A stretch of DNA of 64,000 bases from Campylorhamphus procurvoides (taxonomy: Eukaryota; Chordata; Aves; Passeriformes; Dendrocolaptidae), in NCBI GenBank assembly GCA_013396655.1, contig WBMV01009196.1:62001-126000 (forward strand), given 5' to 3'. Both the position numbers and the translations under genes were made by a program. The notes under the pieces were generated by a model, which was given only the letters and a program-made list of their open reading frames with translations, searched no databases and was not told the DNA's origin. Positions 12,128 to 23,925 of the stretch are shown here, piece by piece; the stretch's first letter is position 1; each line of letters opens with the position of its first letter.

Positions 12128-12510
12128 GTGATGAGGGAATCTGTTAAAGGGGATCCTTTAGGGAACCTTTAACAGAGTTGCCAGGCCCTGAGGGCACCCA
12201 CAGGACTGGCTGTCCCTCCCCGGCCCCTGGGGCTCCCCCATTCCCCCATTCCATCCAGGCTCCTGGGCCCCATGTCAGCCCCTGGGACCCATCCAGCAAT
12301 GCCCTCGCAGCCCTGCCTGGCCCTGCCATGGGCCCACCCACAGGGCTGTGTCCCAGCCTGGCCCAGCCTCAGCTGCTCTGTGTGTCCCCTGGGGAGGTGC
12401 CCTGTTGGCTGCTCTGCTCCTAGCTGGAGCAGTGGGACAGACCCTGGCAGCCAGACCCTGCCCCGGGGAGCCCCTGGCACTGCTCTGCACTGACAACAGC
12501 ACTCGTAACT
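12128..12510 (+). other. GC-rich segment of foreign composition
   Basis: Base composition changes abruptly from the AT-rich surroundings to a C- and G-rich sequence full of CCCTG, CCAGG and GGGCC words, then falls back near 12510. Several frames on both strands are open, as expected from GC content alone. One plus frame from the ATG at 12348 begins with a hydrophobic leader-like run, but it is short and unrecognised. The segment opens with a hairpin (12140-12176). Possible origins are a piece of a GC-rich repeat or LTR, a captured fragment from a microchromosome, or a mis-joined contig. Confidence 0.6.
12140..12176 (+). repeat. hairpin, 11-bp perfect stem with 15-nt loop
   Basis: TCTGTTAAAGG (12140-12150) pairs with CCTTTAACAGA (12166-12176). 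A nested alternative pairs TAAAGG with CCTTTA around a 4-nt loop. It marks the left edge of the GC-rich segment. Confidence 0.8.
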
Positions 12511-13716
12511 TCACAAATCTCTCCTGTATAACTTTCTCTTCCAAAGACTGAGTTGACTGCTCTACTGTATTATGTAATTATCTACAAATGCTATGCTTAT
12601 TGTAAATGATCAATTTAGCTGGTATGAAAAACAGTCTCATTTATTTGATTTTTTTTTCTCTAAAGCCTCCCACAAAGTCTTGAAACAAAAATCTTAAAAC
12701 AAAACCCCTCAAGCTTGAAGGCCAAGCTGAGTGACAAAGCTATGCACCACAGCTAAATAGCCAGGGTATTCATAGTTGAGATTGTTTTCAGACAGCTGGG
12801 AAAATGTCATCTGTGATTATTTTTTCTTAATTTTTTTTTTCAAAGTTGATGTTTTAATGTTAAACACTTTACCCTGGCAGAAACCTTGCAAACAGCTCTG
12901 TAGCAAATATTGATGCAAATCCATCATCTATCTTTTATTATACAGTTCTTAGAGTGCCCTTGTACTTCAGACACCTCTGAACACTGAAGACTCAGTTGCT
13001 ACCTGGGAGGTGTTTTTGACAAATATACAGCTTCTATGTGTCTAACAAACTCTTTCTCAGAATCTCTTTTGACACTTTATTATACATTTACCTTCCCTTT
13101 TATTCTTCTCAGGTTTCTGTTTCTTTCACAAACTTCTATTTTTGAAGATGTCATGATACCTTTCGTAGTTTCCTGTATTCTCCCTTTTAATTATGCTATC
13201 TTTTCTTAAGGTTTTCTACAGTCTTTTGATTGTCGTATGAGTTTCTTCTAAACATCTTATTTTTATTTTATAAACTGTTTCCATGGCAACTGTAAGCATT
13301 TTTGTCCTTGTAGCTGCTTCTCCTAATTTAGCAAGCTTCTTAATTTTTAATGATTTTTTTTTTCCTTCCTGGAAGTAAGCTACTACATTTACAGGGTTGG
13401 AAGTTGGTGGTTTGGTTTTTTTTTTTACTGTTTGTGTTGGGTGGTTGTTTTTTGGTTTTGGGGTATTTTTGTGTTCTAGTGTGAATTCTGACTCTGAACA
13501 TGCTTAATACTGAACACACTGAACTGTTGAGCAGAACAAATCAGAGCCTGGGCAAAATTCACTACTAAAATATGGGTATTTTATTCTCTTATGACATCAC
13601 CAGATAGTTACTTCAAAAAGCAATTTTTTGCAGAGTCCAAATATTTTATTTCTGCATCATATCCTGTCATAACATCTGAAGTCCACTTCTGTTATCTCTC
13701 ATCGTGGTCAGTCATT
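12511..13716. other. AT-rich spacer inside the inverted repeat
   Basis: Ordinary AT-rich sequence with no coding signal. It includes a T/G-only-like tract at about 13396-13471 with long T and GT/GG runs. Confidence 0.5.
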
Positions 13717-13841
13717 AGCATAGCTCTGATATATATATTTCGATGTCAATATAGAACTTTAATGTACAGGTATTCCTTATATTTCGCAGTGCATTGAATT
13801 TATTGACTGCCATCCCTTAGAATACAGCACTTTGCACAAGT
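13717..13841 (-). repeat. 125-bp inverted repeat, right arm
   Basis: Reverse complement of 11893-12017 with one mismatch. The flank after 13841 is ordinary AT-rich sequence. Together with the direct repeat it forms a compound local rearrangement; see the findings. Confidence 0.95.
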
Positions 13842-16699
13842 ACACATTATTTTATCATTTGTGTACATTATCATTATTATCAGTGTCACACAGGTTGTCT
13901 TACTTCTATTAAGTTTCTAAATGCCTATTACATGGAAACAGATGTTTGAGTTTACTTAACTTTGCATTTGTTTGAAAACACATTCTGGGTTTTTTTTTAA
14001 AGCTGTTGTTGATAACCATTTAACTGCTGCAAGGCATGCTTGTGAATAATGCTGCTGTCTTGAGTATCTAATACCTTACCTTCTTCTGCAGCTTAAAAAA
14101 CACCCTAAATATTTCACATTTCTGGGAACTCTGGAACCATGTTGTTTTGCAATCACATTTTATTTGAATCTGTGTTAAGATGCCTCAACGTTGTCCACAG
14201 TTTCAGCACTGTTTAGGTGAAGAGTTTGTGCAAAGTATCAGCACAAATTTCCAAGTCATTTAGCCATAGAAATATCTTTCAGTGAAGACAAGCTGCACTT
14301 AACAGCCACCTCAGCTCTTGTAATAGTGCTAAGCCTCTCTCCACCTGTTGATGACAGCTTCAGCCTAATTGCGGGTTATGTTTTCTATGCACTGCTATTA
14401 AACAGGCACTGCTTTCTCTGCAGTTGCCTAGCATGTCAAATCATTTCTTTACAACTGAGCTTATCATTGTGACACCTATACAGCCCCACTGATCATTCCC
14501 AAAAGTCCTTTTAGCACATGTGCAAACCTAAGTCTGGTCCCTGACGTTCTGAGCACTGTAATTGCTGGAGAGCAAGGGTAACTTGCTGTCCCCCATCTGC
14601 TTAGCACTCTCTGACAGGCATATCTAGCAGCTGGGTCATGGTATATACAGCTAGGAGAGGGCAGTTCTTGGGTGTTTTATTTATTTGATATTTGTGGTGG
14701 GGCATTAGAAATGGTTGAAGAAGTGACAAGGTGTCACTGTCTTCACCGCCTCAGCTGCTTCTGGGGGCTTATGCAGCTGCACAGCTGGATGTCCAGAGGA
14801 TGAAATGGAAGCTATGCTCTTGGCTCCTTTCCAACTGGCTCCAAATGCACTTGAGAAACTTCCATGTGATAGTTAATGTAGCACCTGCTCAACAAACAAA
14901 AACCAACTTTCCCCTCCTTCATTATACTGTACATCTGTTATTCTGCTGACATGGAAACTAATGTAACAATTAGATTCATTACTTGCCCTCTAAGTTGATT
15001 CCAGCTAAGCTGAAAAGACCTTAGTGTGTTTGCTCAGTGATTGTTTAGGCTGCAGGACAAATTAAGAAGTTCTCCTTCCAATGAGATTTGTTCTACTTTG
15101 TAATTGCACTTGCATGTGTATGTTCATGCTTGAGGTAAGACTGAGAAGCAGCATTTTCTTCTGGCCAAATATAGACTCCAGCTCTCAGCAGGGATGTTTT
15201 TACTTTTCGAGTTCTGGTTCCACATGTAATTAGAGATCAGAGAGAGCAAATATGCAAATGCCTAAAGAAGACAGGCACATCAGAAATGTCATTGCTATAC
15301 ACATCTAACAACCTCACCTGTCCTTTGCCCTTTACGCCTTCTCTGTTGGGACTTACTGGGACATTCCAAGTATCCCAGAAGTTTCAGACAGCTGCTATTA
15401 ACAAAATAATCTGCCAGAGAAATGTTTCCTTTTTATCCACAAACTTGGAATTTCTCCCTTCAGAAAAATCACACTACTTCAAGGTCAGGACAGGGAACAA
15501 TGATTCTTCAAGGAGTGACAAGGTTAAAGTCCAACTCCTCTCCCACTCTTCAGCTTCCCCACAGCTGTTATTTACTACTGCTGTGTGACTTTTAATAGCC
15601 TGCTCTGCAAAGACTTGCATTCTATAGAGTTGCTCACATACTAAAGACAAACATATGCCTAAAACTGGAAGCTGAGTGGTTAATTACTGAAACCTATGTC
15701 TTCTTCTGACCTCACTTTAAGTAATTTCATATTTTTGTTGTATGTTTTGGACCTGCTACTCAGACCACTCCTTAGCTTTGTAATTAACTAGGATGAGATA
15801 ACACTCTGAAGCACAGATCTAAAGCATTCTGCATTTTGTGAGATTTTGATTCCAAATATAATCACTGTACTTTAGAAGGGACATTGTTCTGAAGCTGATA
15901 TTTTGCAGCAATCAAGTACAGCACATTGAGAAAGATGCAGAGTGCAATCAGTTTGCCTTTATTTCATTCTTTTGCATTATTTTGCTTAGCTTGGTACTAA
16001 ACTACCATTTTATTCTGTGCCCTCATCAAGAGATTATCACAGAAATACTTTCGGAAGGTAAACAAACCCATTACATGGTCAATTTGTTTGATACATCAAA
16101 AGAAATTTCTAAAGACTCATGTGTTTCTGGAAATTGATAGAATACCTTAATCACAGTTACACCAAAATGAGGCCTCCTCACTAAGCATAAAAAATTTCTT
16201 TTTGGAAACTCTGAATGATACAGAAAGGGGCTGAGCAAGAACAATTCTGTACTTTACACTAAACTTTCACTCAGATTTCAGCATTGCTTTTCTTTCTTGC
16301 CTGTTTTTGGTGTGTTGGCCTGAACCAAAAACTGTAGTAAGACTTTCCCTACTGCTCAGAAAACTCTCTTCATGAAACCACTTACCTAGGATGTAAGAAA
16401 GTCTTAATGTAGTCCTAAGAGCTGGCAAACAGAGAATGTAACTGCTTCCCTGCAAGCCTTCAGATGTAATGAACCATCTCCAATTCATTTAGCATTCACT
16501 TGTGGTAGAAATACTAGGGCTTGGTTGTTTACAAAATCTGGGCATCCTATTTTGACATTTAAATTATTTTGGCTTTTTGGAAGGGAGAAATTGACTTAAA
16601 GCAAAGACAAACAATGTGTTGGGTTTTTGTTAGAGAAGTTGTGGCATGACCATGGTGGCTCTAATGCAGGAAGGGTTTGTGTTTTTCTCTGCCATGCAG
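13842..16699. other. AT-rich non-coding stretch
   Basis: No repeat or gene recognised. A strong acceptor-like tract ends at 14090 but all frames behind it stop early. One octamer-type ATGCAAAT lies at 15252-15259. Confidence 0.55.
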
Positions 16700-16793
16700 G
16701 GATATACAGCAGGTGAAACAGAGGACAGTATTTGGAGCAAAGAGGAATGATCCCGGGGACAAGAAGTCTGGAAGGGGCCTGTCCAGGCACATT
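16700..16793 (+). other. splice-flanked open segment (candidate 94-nt exon)
   Basis: A pyrimidine tract ending CCATGCAG (16699) precedes it and ATT|GTGAGG (16794) follows. One frame is open: one leading base plus 31 codons, giving phase 2 in and phase 0 out. The peptide is rich in K, R, D and Q. If it is not spliced, the frame ends at about 16806. The local GC content is above the neighbourhood (about 16600-16910), and three minus frames are open here too. No homology is recognised. It may be a chance pseudo-exon. Confidence 0.15.
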
Positions 16794-18534
16794 GTGAGGA
16801 GCTGCTGAGGAAAGAATCTGTGCTCACCATCAGCTTGGGCAGACACTAGGGAATTATGCAGCCCTGTCTAATCTTCAGGCCATCAGTCCAGCCCCAGCGG
16901 GACAGTGAAAAATCTCTGCAAGTGTTTTAGTTAGATTGCAGCAGAAACCTGCAACTTAGTGACTCTTGCTAATTAGGATTCTATGAGATCCAGCTACTGT
17001 GTGCGGTTATACCCTCCCTACTAATAACACCAATCTATGCTAAAAGAGGAATTTGTTCCACAAAAATTTTCCTTTTGAAAGCAGGATGGTTGAAGAGGCA
17101 CCCTTGCCATTTGTTCCTGCTGCTTACACAATGGTGTCCCACTAAGACAGTAACATTATTTTTCTTCCTATTGCTATTTTTGCTACCAAGTGTAAAAGCA
17201 GAGCATGAGCCATCTATCTTACAGCAAGAACTTGTTTTCTTTTTTTCTTTTTTTTTTTTTTCCTGGATTTGGGGCTTAGTTGTTCAAAGGAAAGCAAGAT
17301 ACAGCTTTGCATAACTATTGAGGTTCTTTTCAGAGGTTAATTTGTTACGTCACATAGATTATCTGCTCAAATACTGTACATTCCCTTACCCTGAGGCACA
17401 GAGGTTCATTAAATGAGCTATGCAGTGAAAAAAACAGTCTTTTTCTAATACAGTTTATAAGCCTCCTGGCAGTTCTGTGCAAAACATCCTTCCCATGCTC
17501 TCAGTTATGCACAGTCTTCCAAAGGGGACCCACTGTGCATCTGTCATAAGCTTTTTCCAGTGTCACTAGTAATAAGGATTAACCTCTCCATGCCTAGCTC
17601 CTGAGACTTGGCTTTTTATGGAGTCATAAAGAATGTCTGAGGGCAGAAAGCAAAGCTGTACTGGTGCAGGATCCTAGGCTTTACCGTCAACATCACCCAG
17701 TGGCTTGACAGACCCTGAATTAGTTGACCTTCAAGGTACGGTGAAAGGCCAGTCTCGACTTTGTGCCTAGGGGAGGTAATTGTAGGAATTGGAAACATAT
17801 TAAACAAAACAGTGCTCAAGGATGAGACACTATCTAAGCCGACATTTTGTCAATTAACTATGCAAATTGTCTAAAAGTTTTTCATGAGTAGATGGAGTGT
17901 GTGGAGTGGTTTACACAACCCCCAAATAAACAAATAAATAAATAAATATGTTCTAATGACAGAGGTGAAAGTCAGTGAATTCCTGCTGACCTATTAAAAA
18001 AATGACTAGAGAAGTATCATTTATTAATAGGTGGCCCATAAAAGTAGTCTACTGCAGCTGTATGATCCTAACCTACCATGCAGTATTTGTAATGGGCAAA
18101 ATTCACTGCCTTCTGGACCAGGAAGATGCACAAAAAGCTGTCAGAAACTGATGTTTCTGATGATTCACCACCAACTCAGCTATGATCCTTCTCAAACCAG
18201 AAGCTTACTCTTTTTGTATGACTGCCAAGAAACCTATTCCCTACAATGGAGAGGGGGTTCAGAAGACATGGGAAGGTAGAGTCTACTCACTGGTGGGTTT
18301 TACAGAAGTCTCCCTGAGTAAAGATCATAGTTTGAATCCAGCCTTTGTGATTTGAACAAACTTGTTTGATTTCTGTGGATTTTTTGTTTTTCCAAGCACT
18401 GGAACTGCCACTATCCTGTGCTGTATTCAAGAGTGTGAGGGAGTAAGCAGCTTCTCTATGCCACTGTAGTGCCAAAGCTGGGCATAGTTGCAAACATTTT
18501 GATCAGACTTGTTTTTTTTCTCCTACTTCCACAG
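16794..18534. other. AT-rich non-coding stretch
   Basis: No gene recognised. It contains a short (AAAT)n run at 17923-17948 and a T-rich run near 17240-17262. Confidence 0.5.
17923..17948 (+). repeat. (AAAT)n microsatellite, interrupted
   Basis: Five or six AAAT units with one C interruption. It is a simple repeat with no other content. Confidence 0.85.
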
Positions 18535-18625
18535 TCCTCACTTCCTCCAGGAGAAGTCACCTGACTGCTGTTCCATCACACAGGACAGAGCAAGGCCAGT
18601 GCTTCATCCCACACAGCAGTTAAGG
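18535..18625 (+). other. splice-flanked open segment (candidate 91-nt exon)
   Basis: It has one of the best acceptors in the window (a run of T and C ending TTCCACAG at 18534) and a good donor, AGG|GTGAGA, at 18626. Exactly one frame is open: one leading base and 30 codons, so phase 2 in and phase 0 out. The segment is also GC-richer than its flanks. The peptide begins PHFLQEKSPDCC and is not one I recognise. Its outgoing phase fits the open frame of 34390-34462. A pseudo-exon is the main alternative. Confidence 0.22.
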
Positions 18626-20260
18626 GTGAGAGGGCCAGTGAATAATGCTGTCGGCACCTTGCCTGAACATCTTTGCTGGTTTGTAATGCACCCTCTTGGG
18701 ACAATCTGCTTGTTAGAGCTCACTGTTCTTTTTAAATTTATTTTTTTTTGTTGTATCTCTTGAAAAAATATTCTTTAAGAAATGGACTACTTTGCTTTCT
18801 TGAAAATATCAGTTATGTAAGAAGGAATAACTAGTAACTGTGGCAGCAGAACTGTTTTTCACAAATGTGACCTAAATTTCTCTACCCTGAGGCTTTAGTT
18901 GGTTTCAATGCATGAACCTGAAGGCAAAATTAAACTATGATGTTTTTTGTTGTTTTATGAACTATTTTCACCTCTTTAAAATCCCATCAGAAAACTCAGG
19001 CCTAATGTATGAATCAGTAACCATGCAAAGCTAAAGAAACACAAAAGAAAATATATGGTAAGTACTCAGTAAACAGTAAATTATCTCCATATAAAACCTC
19101 TGATTAAATTATTAAACCTCTATCTTTATTTCTGATTAAAGGGTGGATAGGTTAATCAGAAATAGGCAGGGATTTGTAGTTTGATTCAATTAAGCAGCAT
19201 GTTATAAATTATGTTAATATTTTCCTGTCTTTCTGAAGGACCTGTATGAATATAGTAGTGTAATTAGCTGTTGTATTCCTCACTGGCAGATTATTTATTA
19301 CTCAAATGGTTGAGTAACTGTGGGTGGAATTCACAATTCTTTATTCTTTCCTTGTTCGCTGATTTATTCTTTACCTCTTCTTTGATTATATTTCTCTCAT
19401 TCTGTATTCAGTGATATGCATTCATAGCAAGATATCCTCTGTGTTTTGATAAAGTTACTAAAATGAAAGCTATTTATTAACCCTATTGAGTATCAGCTGT
19501 CTGTAGATCATGAGCAAGATAGATTGTTGTATCTCCCTTTTTTTAAAGAAACAGATACCTTCCAGATCTGAATCCACAACTAGGAGTTAATGCATACAGA
19601 ACCCCTCAGTTCTTAATACTACCTTACCTTAGTAAATGTCTGTTCAGCCACCACTATATTAATGAATTCAAGCACTTCTAATGATTTTGGAATTAGTTTA
19701 TGTACTGGGATGCGTGGACTCCTTTATTTACTGGAGTGGCTAGCTAACAGGCTTTGTTAGCCTGAGGGCTGTGGGCTTTTGTGTATGCATGCGATAGACA
19801 TCCACTGCAGATTCTCAAATTGCATTGGCTTTCTTGCCAAGATGGCAGGCAGCTGTCAATGTGGACACTGGCAAACACAGATGGGGCAAGTCATTCAGGA
19901 AGGGATGTGATAGTTGACAATTCAGATTTCCAAAGGGCTTAGCAGGTCGGCAGCTACCACAGCCCCACGTTGTCTTATTCTCAGATCAGCATAACGAATC
20001 ATGCCTGGGAGACCAAGCTAATCCCTTTCAGGTTCCCTGGACTGTAGATCTTTCTGAATTTTCCTTTCTTTAGCCCTTTGTTTTCCTCCTGCTTTGTACT
20101 GAAAGTTAACTACAACAGCAAGAATGTATTAGGCTACTTGGAATACTGTCTTCAATTCATCCTGTCCTGCTGGCACACGGCACAAGCTGCACAATGAAGA
20201 AACCCCTGCCTTACTTTTGGAATGGGTCAACAAGAGGGTTTATAAAATGCAGTGTCTACA
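18626..20260. other. AT-rich non-coding stretch with many TAAT-type words
   Basis: No gene or repeat recognised. 19030-19400 is dense in short AT words such as TAATTA, ATTAAA and TTATTTATTA. That fits a conserved regulatory block but is equally expected from composition. Confidence 0.45.
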
Positions 20261-20312
20261 CGTGCACACATACAAACAAACGTGCACACATACAAACAAA
20301 CATGCACACATA
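20261..20312 (+). repeat. 20-bp minisatellite, 2.6 copies
   Basis: The unit CGTGCACACATACAAACAAA occurs twice exactly and then as a partial third copy with one change. It contains GTGCAC palindromes, so each unit can pair with itself. Confidence 0.9.
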
Positions 20313-23300
20313 AGTTTGAGTTGTTCTTGTCCTGGATTGAGGGTAAATGCAAATCTGTTGTTTGAAGCCACCATTTGCCAAAAGGCTGCAAAATCTGCCC
20401 CTGTCAATTCAAGGACATATTAACTACTTCCCAAGTACTTTCACGTCTCCCAGCGTATGGCATGCAGGTGGTCTTCTCCAGCTGGTTAGATGCACCATTC
20501 ATCACTTCAAAAGCAGTCACAATGACCTCTTCTCCACTCAGCCAGAAGAAAGATCCCATCCCATTCCTGGAAAATTCATCCTGGGGCAGGCACTCTACTC
20601 CTTGTATGAACAACTCCCATTGTGTCCTATAGCAGGGGGTATGAGATGTTTGAAGATTAATCCTGTCCTCTCTAAGGCACATCTGTTGTCCGCTAGATTA
20701 GAAAAAGGAGCCTCAAATACCCTCTGCACCTAGGGCCTTTGTCTGTCAGTGCAACTCTATCCTGTGATGCAATTGAACCTGTTCTTTTTTGACCTGACTC
20801 TCTGCAGTGACCTGTCCCTGGCATATGACTGTTAGGTGGATGTTGCGTAGCAAAATATTTTGTATATTCTCTGGTATGGTTAAGCAGCGTGTGAGTAAAT
20901 TTTGATGGCTGGGTGAAACACTGACTTTATTACACCTTGGCTGTGGTGGTATAAGCCATCAACTGAAGAAGAGTGCGTCTATACAATAAATCTCCAGGCT
21001 AAGTAGGCTGAAATATCTCATCTTTAAACTAGAGATATATAGAATTCCTAAATTAAAAACAGGTTTGGATTATCCCATAAAGCTTAAAGGTAATTTCAAG
21101 CCTTTTACACTCAGCATAATTTCACCCATTTATGTTAGGCCTAGAATGCTCCAAAACCTCTCTATTTTGTACCAAATTAAACTGTTCTTTTTTACCCTGT
21201 ATTTGACTCTGGCCCAGAATATTCAATAACCACAAAGCTCCTTCTTTTCCTACTCAGATACTGGGTAGGTGTATTATCTGCTTTGGGAACTATGTTCAGA
21301 AATGGTGCTATATGCCTTTGAAGTGCTTATTCCCAAACTGTGCCCTTGTGAGACCGTAGCTGACTATAAAATCATATCAACTTTAGAGTATTGCCAACTA
21401 TAAGGTTAAAAGTTGATGATCTCTGAGATTTTGATAAGTGATAGTGCTCCAGTGCTTTGGGAAGCCTTTCTTTGATAGAAGGAGGAAGCAAAATCTTTGT
21501 AGATGAAAGTAGGCCACGAGTAATTGATTTTATTGGTTCAGCAGTAGAACTTAAAAATAAAAGAAGAACAGATCAAAGGGAATTAAAAAATTACTTTTTA
21601 CTTGACAAAGCAAAACACCCAAAAATGTCACTTTGCATTGCATGGGATGTTCCATTGCACTTGAAATATCTAAATTTTTTTCAGGAATATGGAAAATCAT
21701 AAGCCAAGAAGGATCCATTAGAATTAAAAAATGTTCAGAAAGAATTGCCCAACTTCACTTAGAGGGTCAGATGAAATACGTCACTAGTAAATGTGAAAAG
21801 CTGAGAATAGATGGCCAAAATGACATCTGAGAAAGGAGAGAGGAGCAGGCACTTAATGCTGTTACACTTGGGTCCATCATTCTTTAATACATATCCAAGC
21901 ATAAAAATGTGTCTTAATATGATAGAAAGTGTCTCCCTGTTGGTGTAAACCATAATTAAGAAATAAATAATAATTAATAACAACTATATTGTGTTCAATA
22001 AGACTTTCCTATCTCCAGTTAGTTAGCAGACAAAGCAGATGTTTTCAATTTGGTTATGTTTTGGCTTCTCAAAGGATTTACCCATTAAAAATAGTAAAAT
22101 TCAAACGTTTGAATCATCAGAAAACCAGGTTTAGTATCAATCTGAAGCCACTTCTAGATTCACAGGGACACTCTCTGTTATGAACCTCATAATACAAGTT
22201 TGAATAAAGCTTGAATAAAGATTTTTGTATTTGTTAAAACACATTGCAGAACTGCAGGTTGGGAGAAAAGGAATAGTAAGCTGCATCATGATTATATCTG
22301 AATGACCATACCCATAATGTTACTCTCCTGCTATTCCTTGTTTAACACCTTGTTTTAACAGAGGAGGACTTCAGGCCACTTCAGTGTTGCCTGCTGCTTA
22401 ATTTTTATTTAGATTAAAATTACAGAACCACAGGGCAAAAAGAGACTTCAGGAAATCCCCCAGTGAACTCCATCGGCCCCAAATGGCCCATTTTTCTGAA
22501 ATAATCAGTCTGTAGTATGGGCAACAAGAGAGGCTTTGATAACAGTTTTTGTGGGGTTATTTTCTATGCTCATTTGGCTGGTTAACTGGTTCCACCTCTT
22601 TTCCTCTTTTGTCCCTTAGTGGCTATGTTTAGGGGGGTTGCTTGTTTGTTTGTTTGTTTTTGTTTTCTTTCATTGATTCTGTGCTGATTATATCTCCCTC
22701 ACTTTGACTGTGGGAATCTGTGCCTCAGATAAATATGATTATTGCCCTATGAGTGTTTCTGCAATTATTAGATTAGATTCGTGAGTAGATGTTTGCAGCG
22801 GAATGATTCCTAGTGGCTAAACCATACATTTGTATAATCTGTAGTCAAAATTCATGCTGGCATCAAAGATTTTTTAATTATTCAATCCACTTGCAAAAGA
22901 GTGTATTTTAAAGTTTGAGATGATGTCAAAGTGGACAGGTTGAAGTGCAGCATACCTGAAATTAGTGACTGATTTTGCTACAGTGACTATATACCAGAAA
23001 TCATGGATGAATACATTCCAATGTTTCTTCCATGACGCAGGCCTTTCATTTGGTAGGAAAAGTAAATTAGGAAATGTAGTCCTGAAAGAAAATAAATCTG
23101 GGTACAGGTGAATTGAGAATGTTGCTGTGTTTCATTCAAAAACTTTTCAGACATGGCAATATAATGTAAAGAAGTTACTTGTGACTACAGTGAATAACTC
23201 AAATTGTCAGCAGAATGAAGGGAAATAGTTCTGTATTCATTCTCATCAGGTTTTGTCCTTTCTTAATGTTATAAAAATGGCAAAAATTACAGATATTGTA

Positions 23301-23655
23301 GTTTTGTCAGTTTGTCTGTTATGTACTTTGGTTTTCTTCTTCATAAAAAGTAAAAAAAATTGCAGTTTCATTGTACTTTGCTGTTGTGTTAGATTTTGAG
23401 AGGAGTTTACTACTGTTTCTAGTCTACTTTCAAGCCTGCTTCTTATGAGTCTTGAAAGAGTTTGGTCCTTTTTCCGTATTGCCTTAGTCAAGCTATTTAC
23501 ATTTGTTGAGGCAGATTTCTTCTGAGGTTTCTCTTTATTCATACAACTAGCAGAAAACTCATTCTCATATAGTTTTAATTATTCTATATGTTAAGCTTGT
23601 AACACAAAACTGATTTCAAAGTGAAATGCAACCACTGTTTAATAAAGCTTTGCAA
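20313..23655. other. AT-rich non-coding stretch
   Basis: No named gene. At 22424-22495 there is a faint match to an old CR1 tail, too weak to call. A (GTTT)n run lies at 22641-22669. A charged 98-codon minus frame at 23246-23542 is described separately. The plus frame 20347-20733 (128 codons) has no recognisable motif. Confidence 0.5.
23246..23542 (-). other. unrecognised 98-codon ATG frame, very basic N-terminal half
   Basis: The frame starts at a true ATG (23540-23542, minus strand). Its first 60 residues are rich in K, R, S, Q and E, in a pattern that could be helical. The C-terminal half is hydrophobic and low in complexity, which looks like read-through of AT-rich DNA. Just upstream on the minus strand lies a moderate acceptor (TTTTCTGCTAG), and a GTAAAC donor-like site follows about 32 codons in. 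It could therefore be a single exon rather than a short gene. I recognise no family; chance is likely. Confidence 0.12.
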
Positions 23656-23925
23656 TGTATCACAGCACTGCACAGAATTGTTGATGGCAGAAGAGATCTT
23701 TTAAGATCACCTAGTCCACCTCCCTGCTCAAGCAAGATCATCTAGAATAGGTTGCCCAGGTTTTTCACAATGTCTCCTTGACAGTGTTTGAACCTGCAAC
23801 AGTAAAAAAAGTGCTTGCTTACGTTCAGAAAGAATATGTTTCAGTTTGTGCCCATTGCCTGTCATATTTTCACTGGGCACCACCGAGGAGGGTCTGTCTT
23901 CTGCTACTTCATATGCAGTATATTA
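23656..23925 (-). mobile_element. CR1 LINE, diverged 3' fragment
   Basis: The plus strand shows the reverse complement of a CR1 3' region: a degraded CACAGAATTG tail, GAAGAGATCTTTTAAGATCA, and then the block around CAGTTTGTGCCCATTGCCTG and TCACTGGGCACCACCGA. These last two words are typical of one CR1 subfamily group. There are many substitutions, so it is an old insertion. It is 5' truncated and non-coding. Confidence 0.8.

Noticed and set aside
12144..12551. Cluster of open frames on both strands as coding
   Set aside because: High GC alone removes stop codons in all frames here; no motif or start context stands out.
11893..13841. Inverted repeat as the ends of a DNA transposon
   Set aside because: No target-site duplication, no transposase frame between the arms, and a direct repeat abuts one arm only.
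18331..18350. tRNA T-arm-like word (TTTGAATCC)
   Set aside because: No acceptor stem, D-arm or anticodon arm can be drawn around it.
22424..22495. Old CR1 tail
   Set aside because: Only the CAGAACCACAGG word and one purine block look right; too little to separate from chance.
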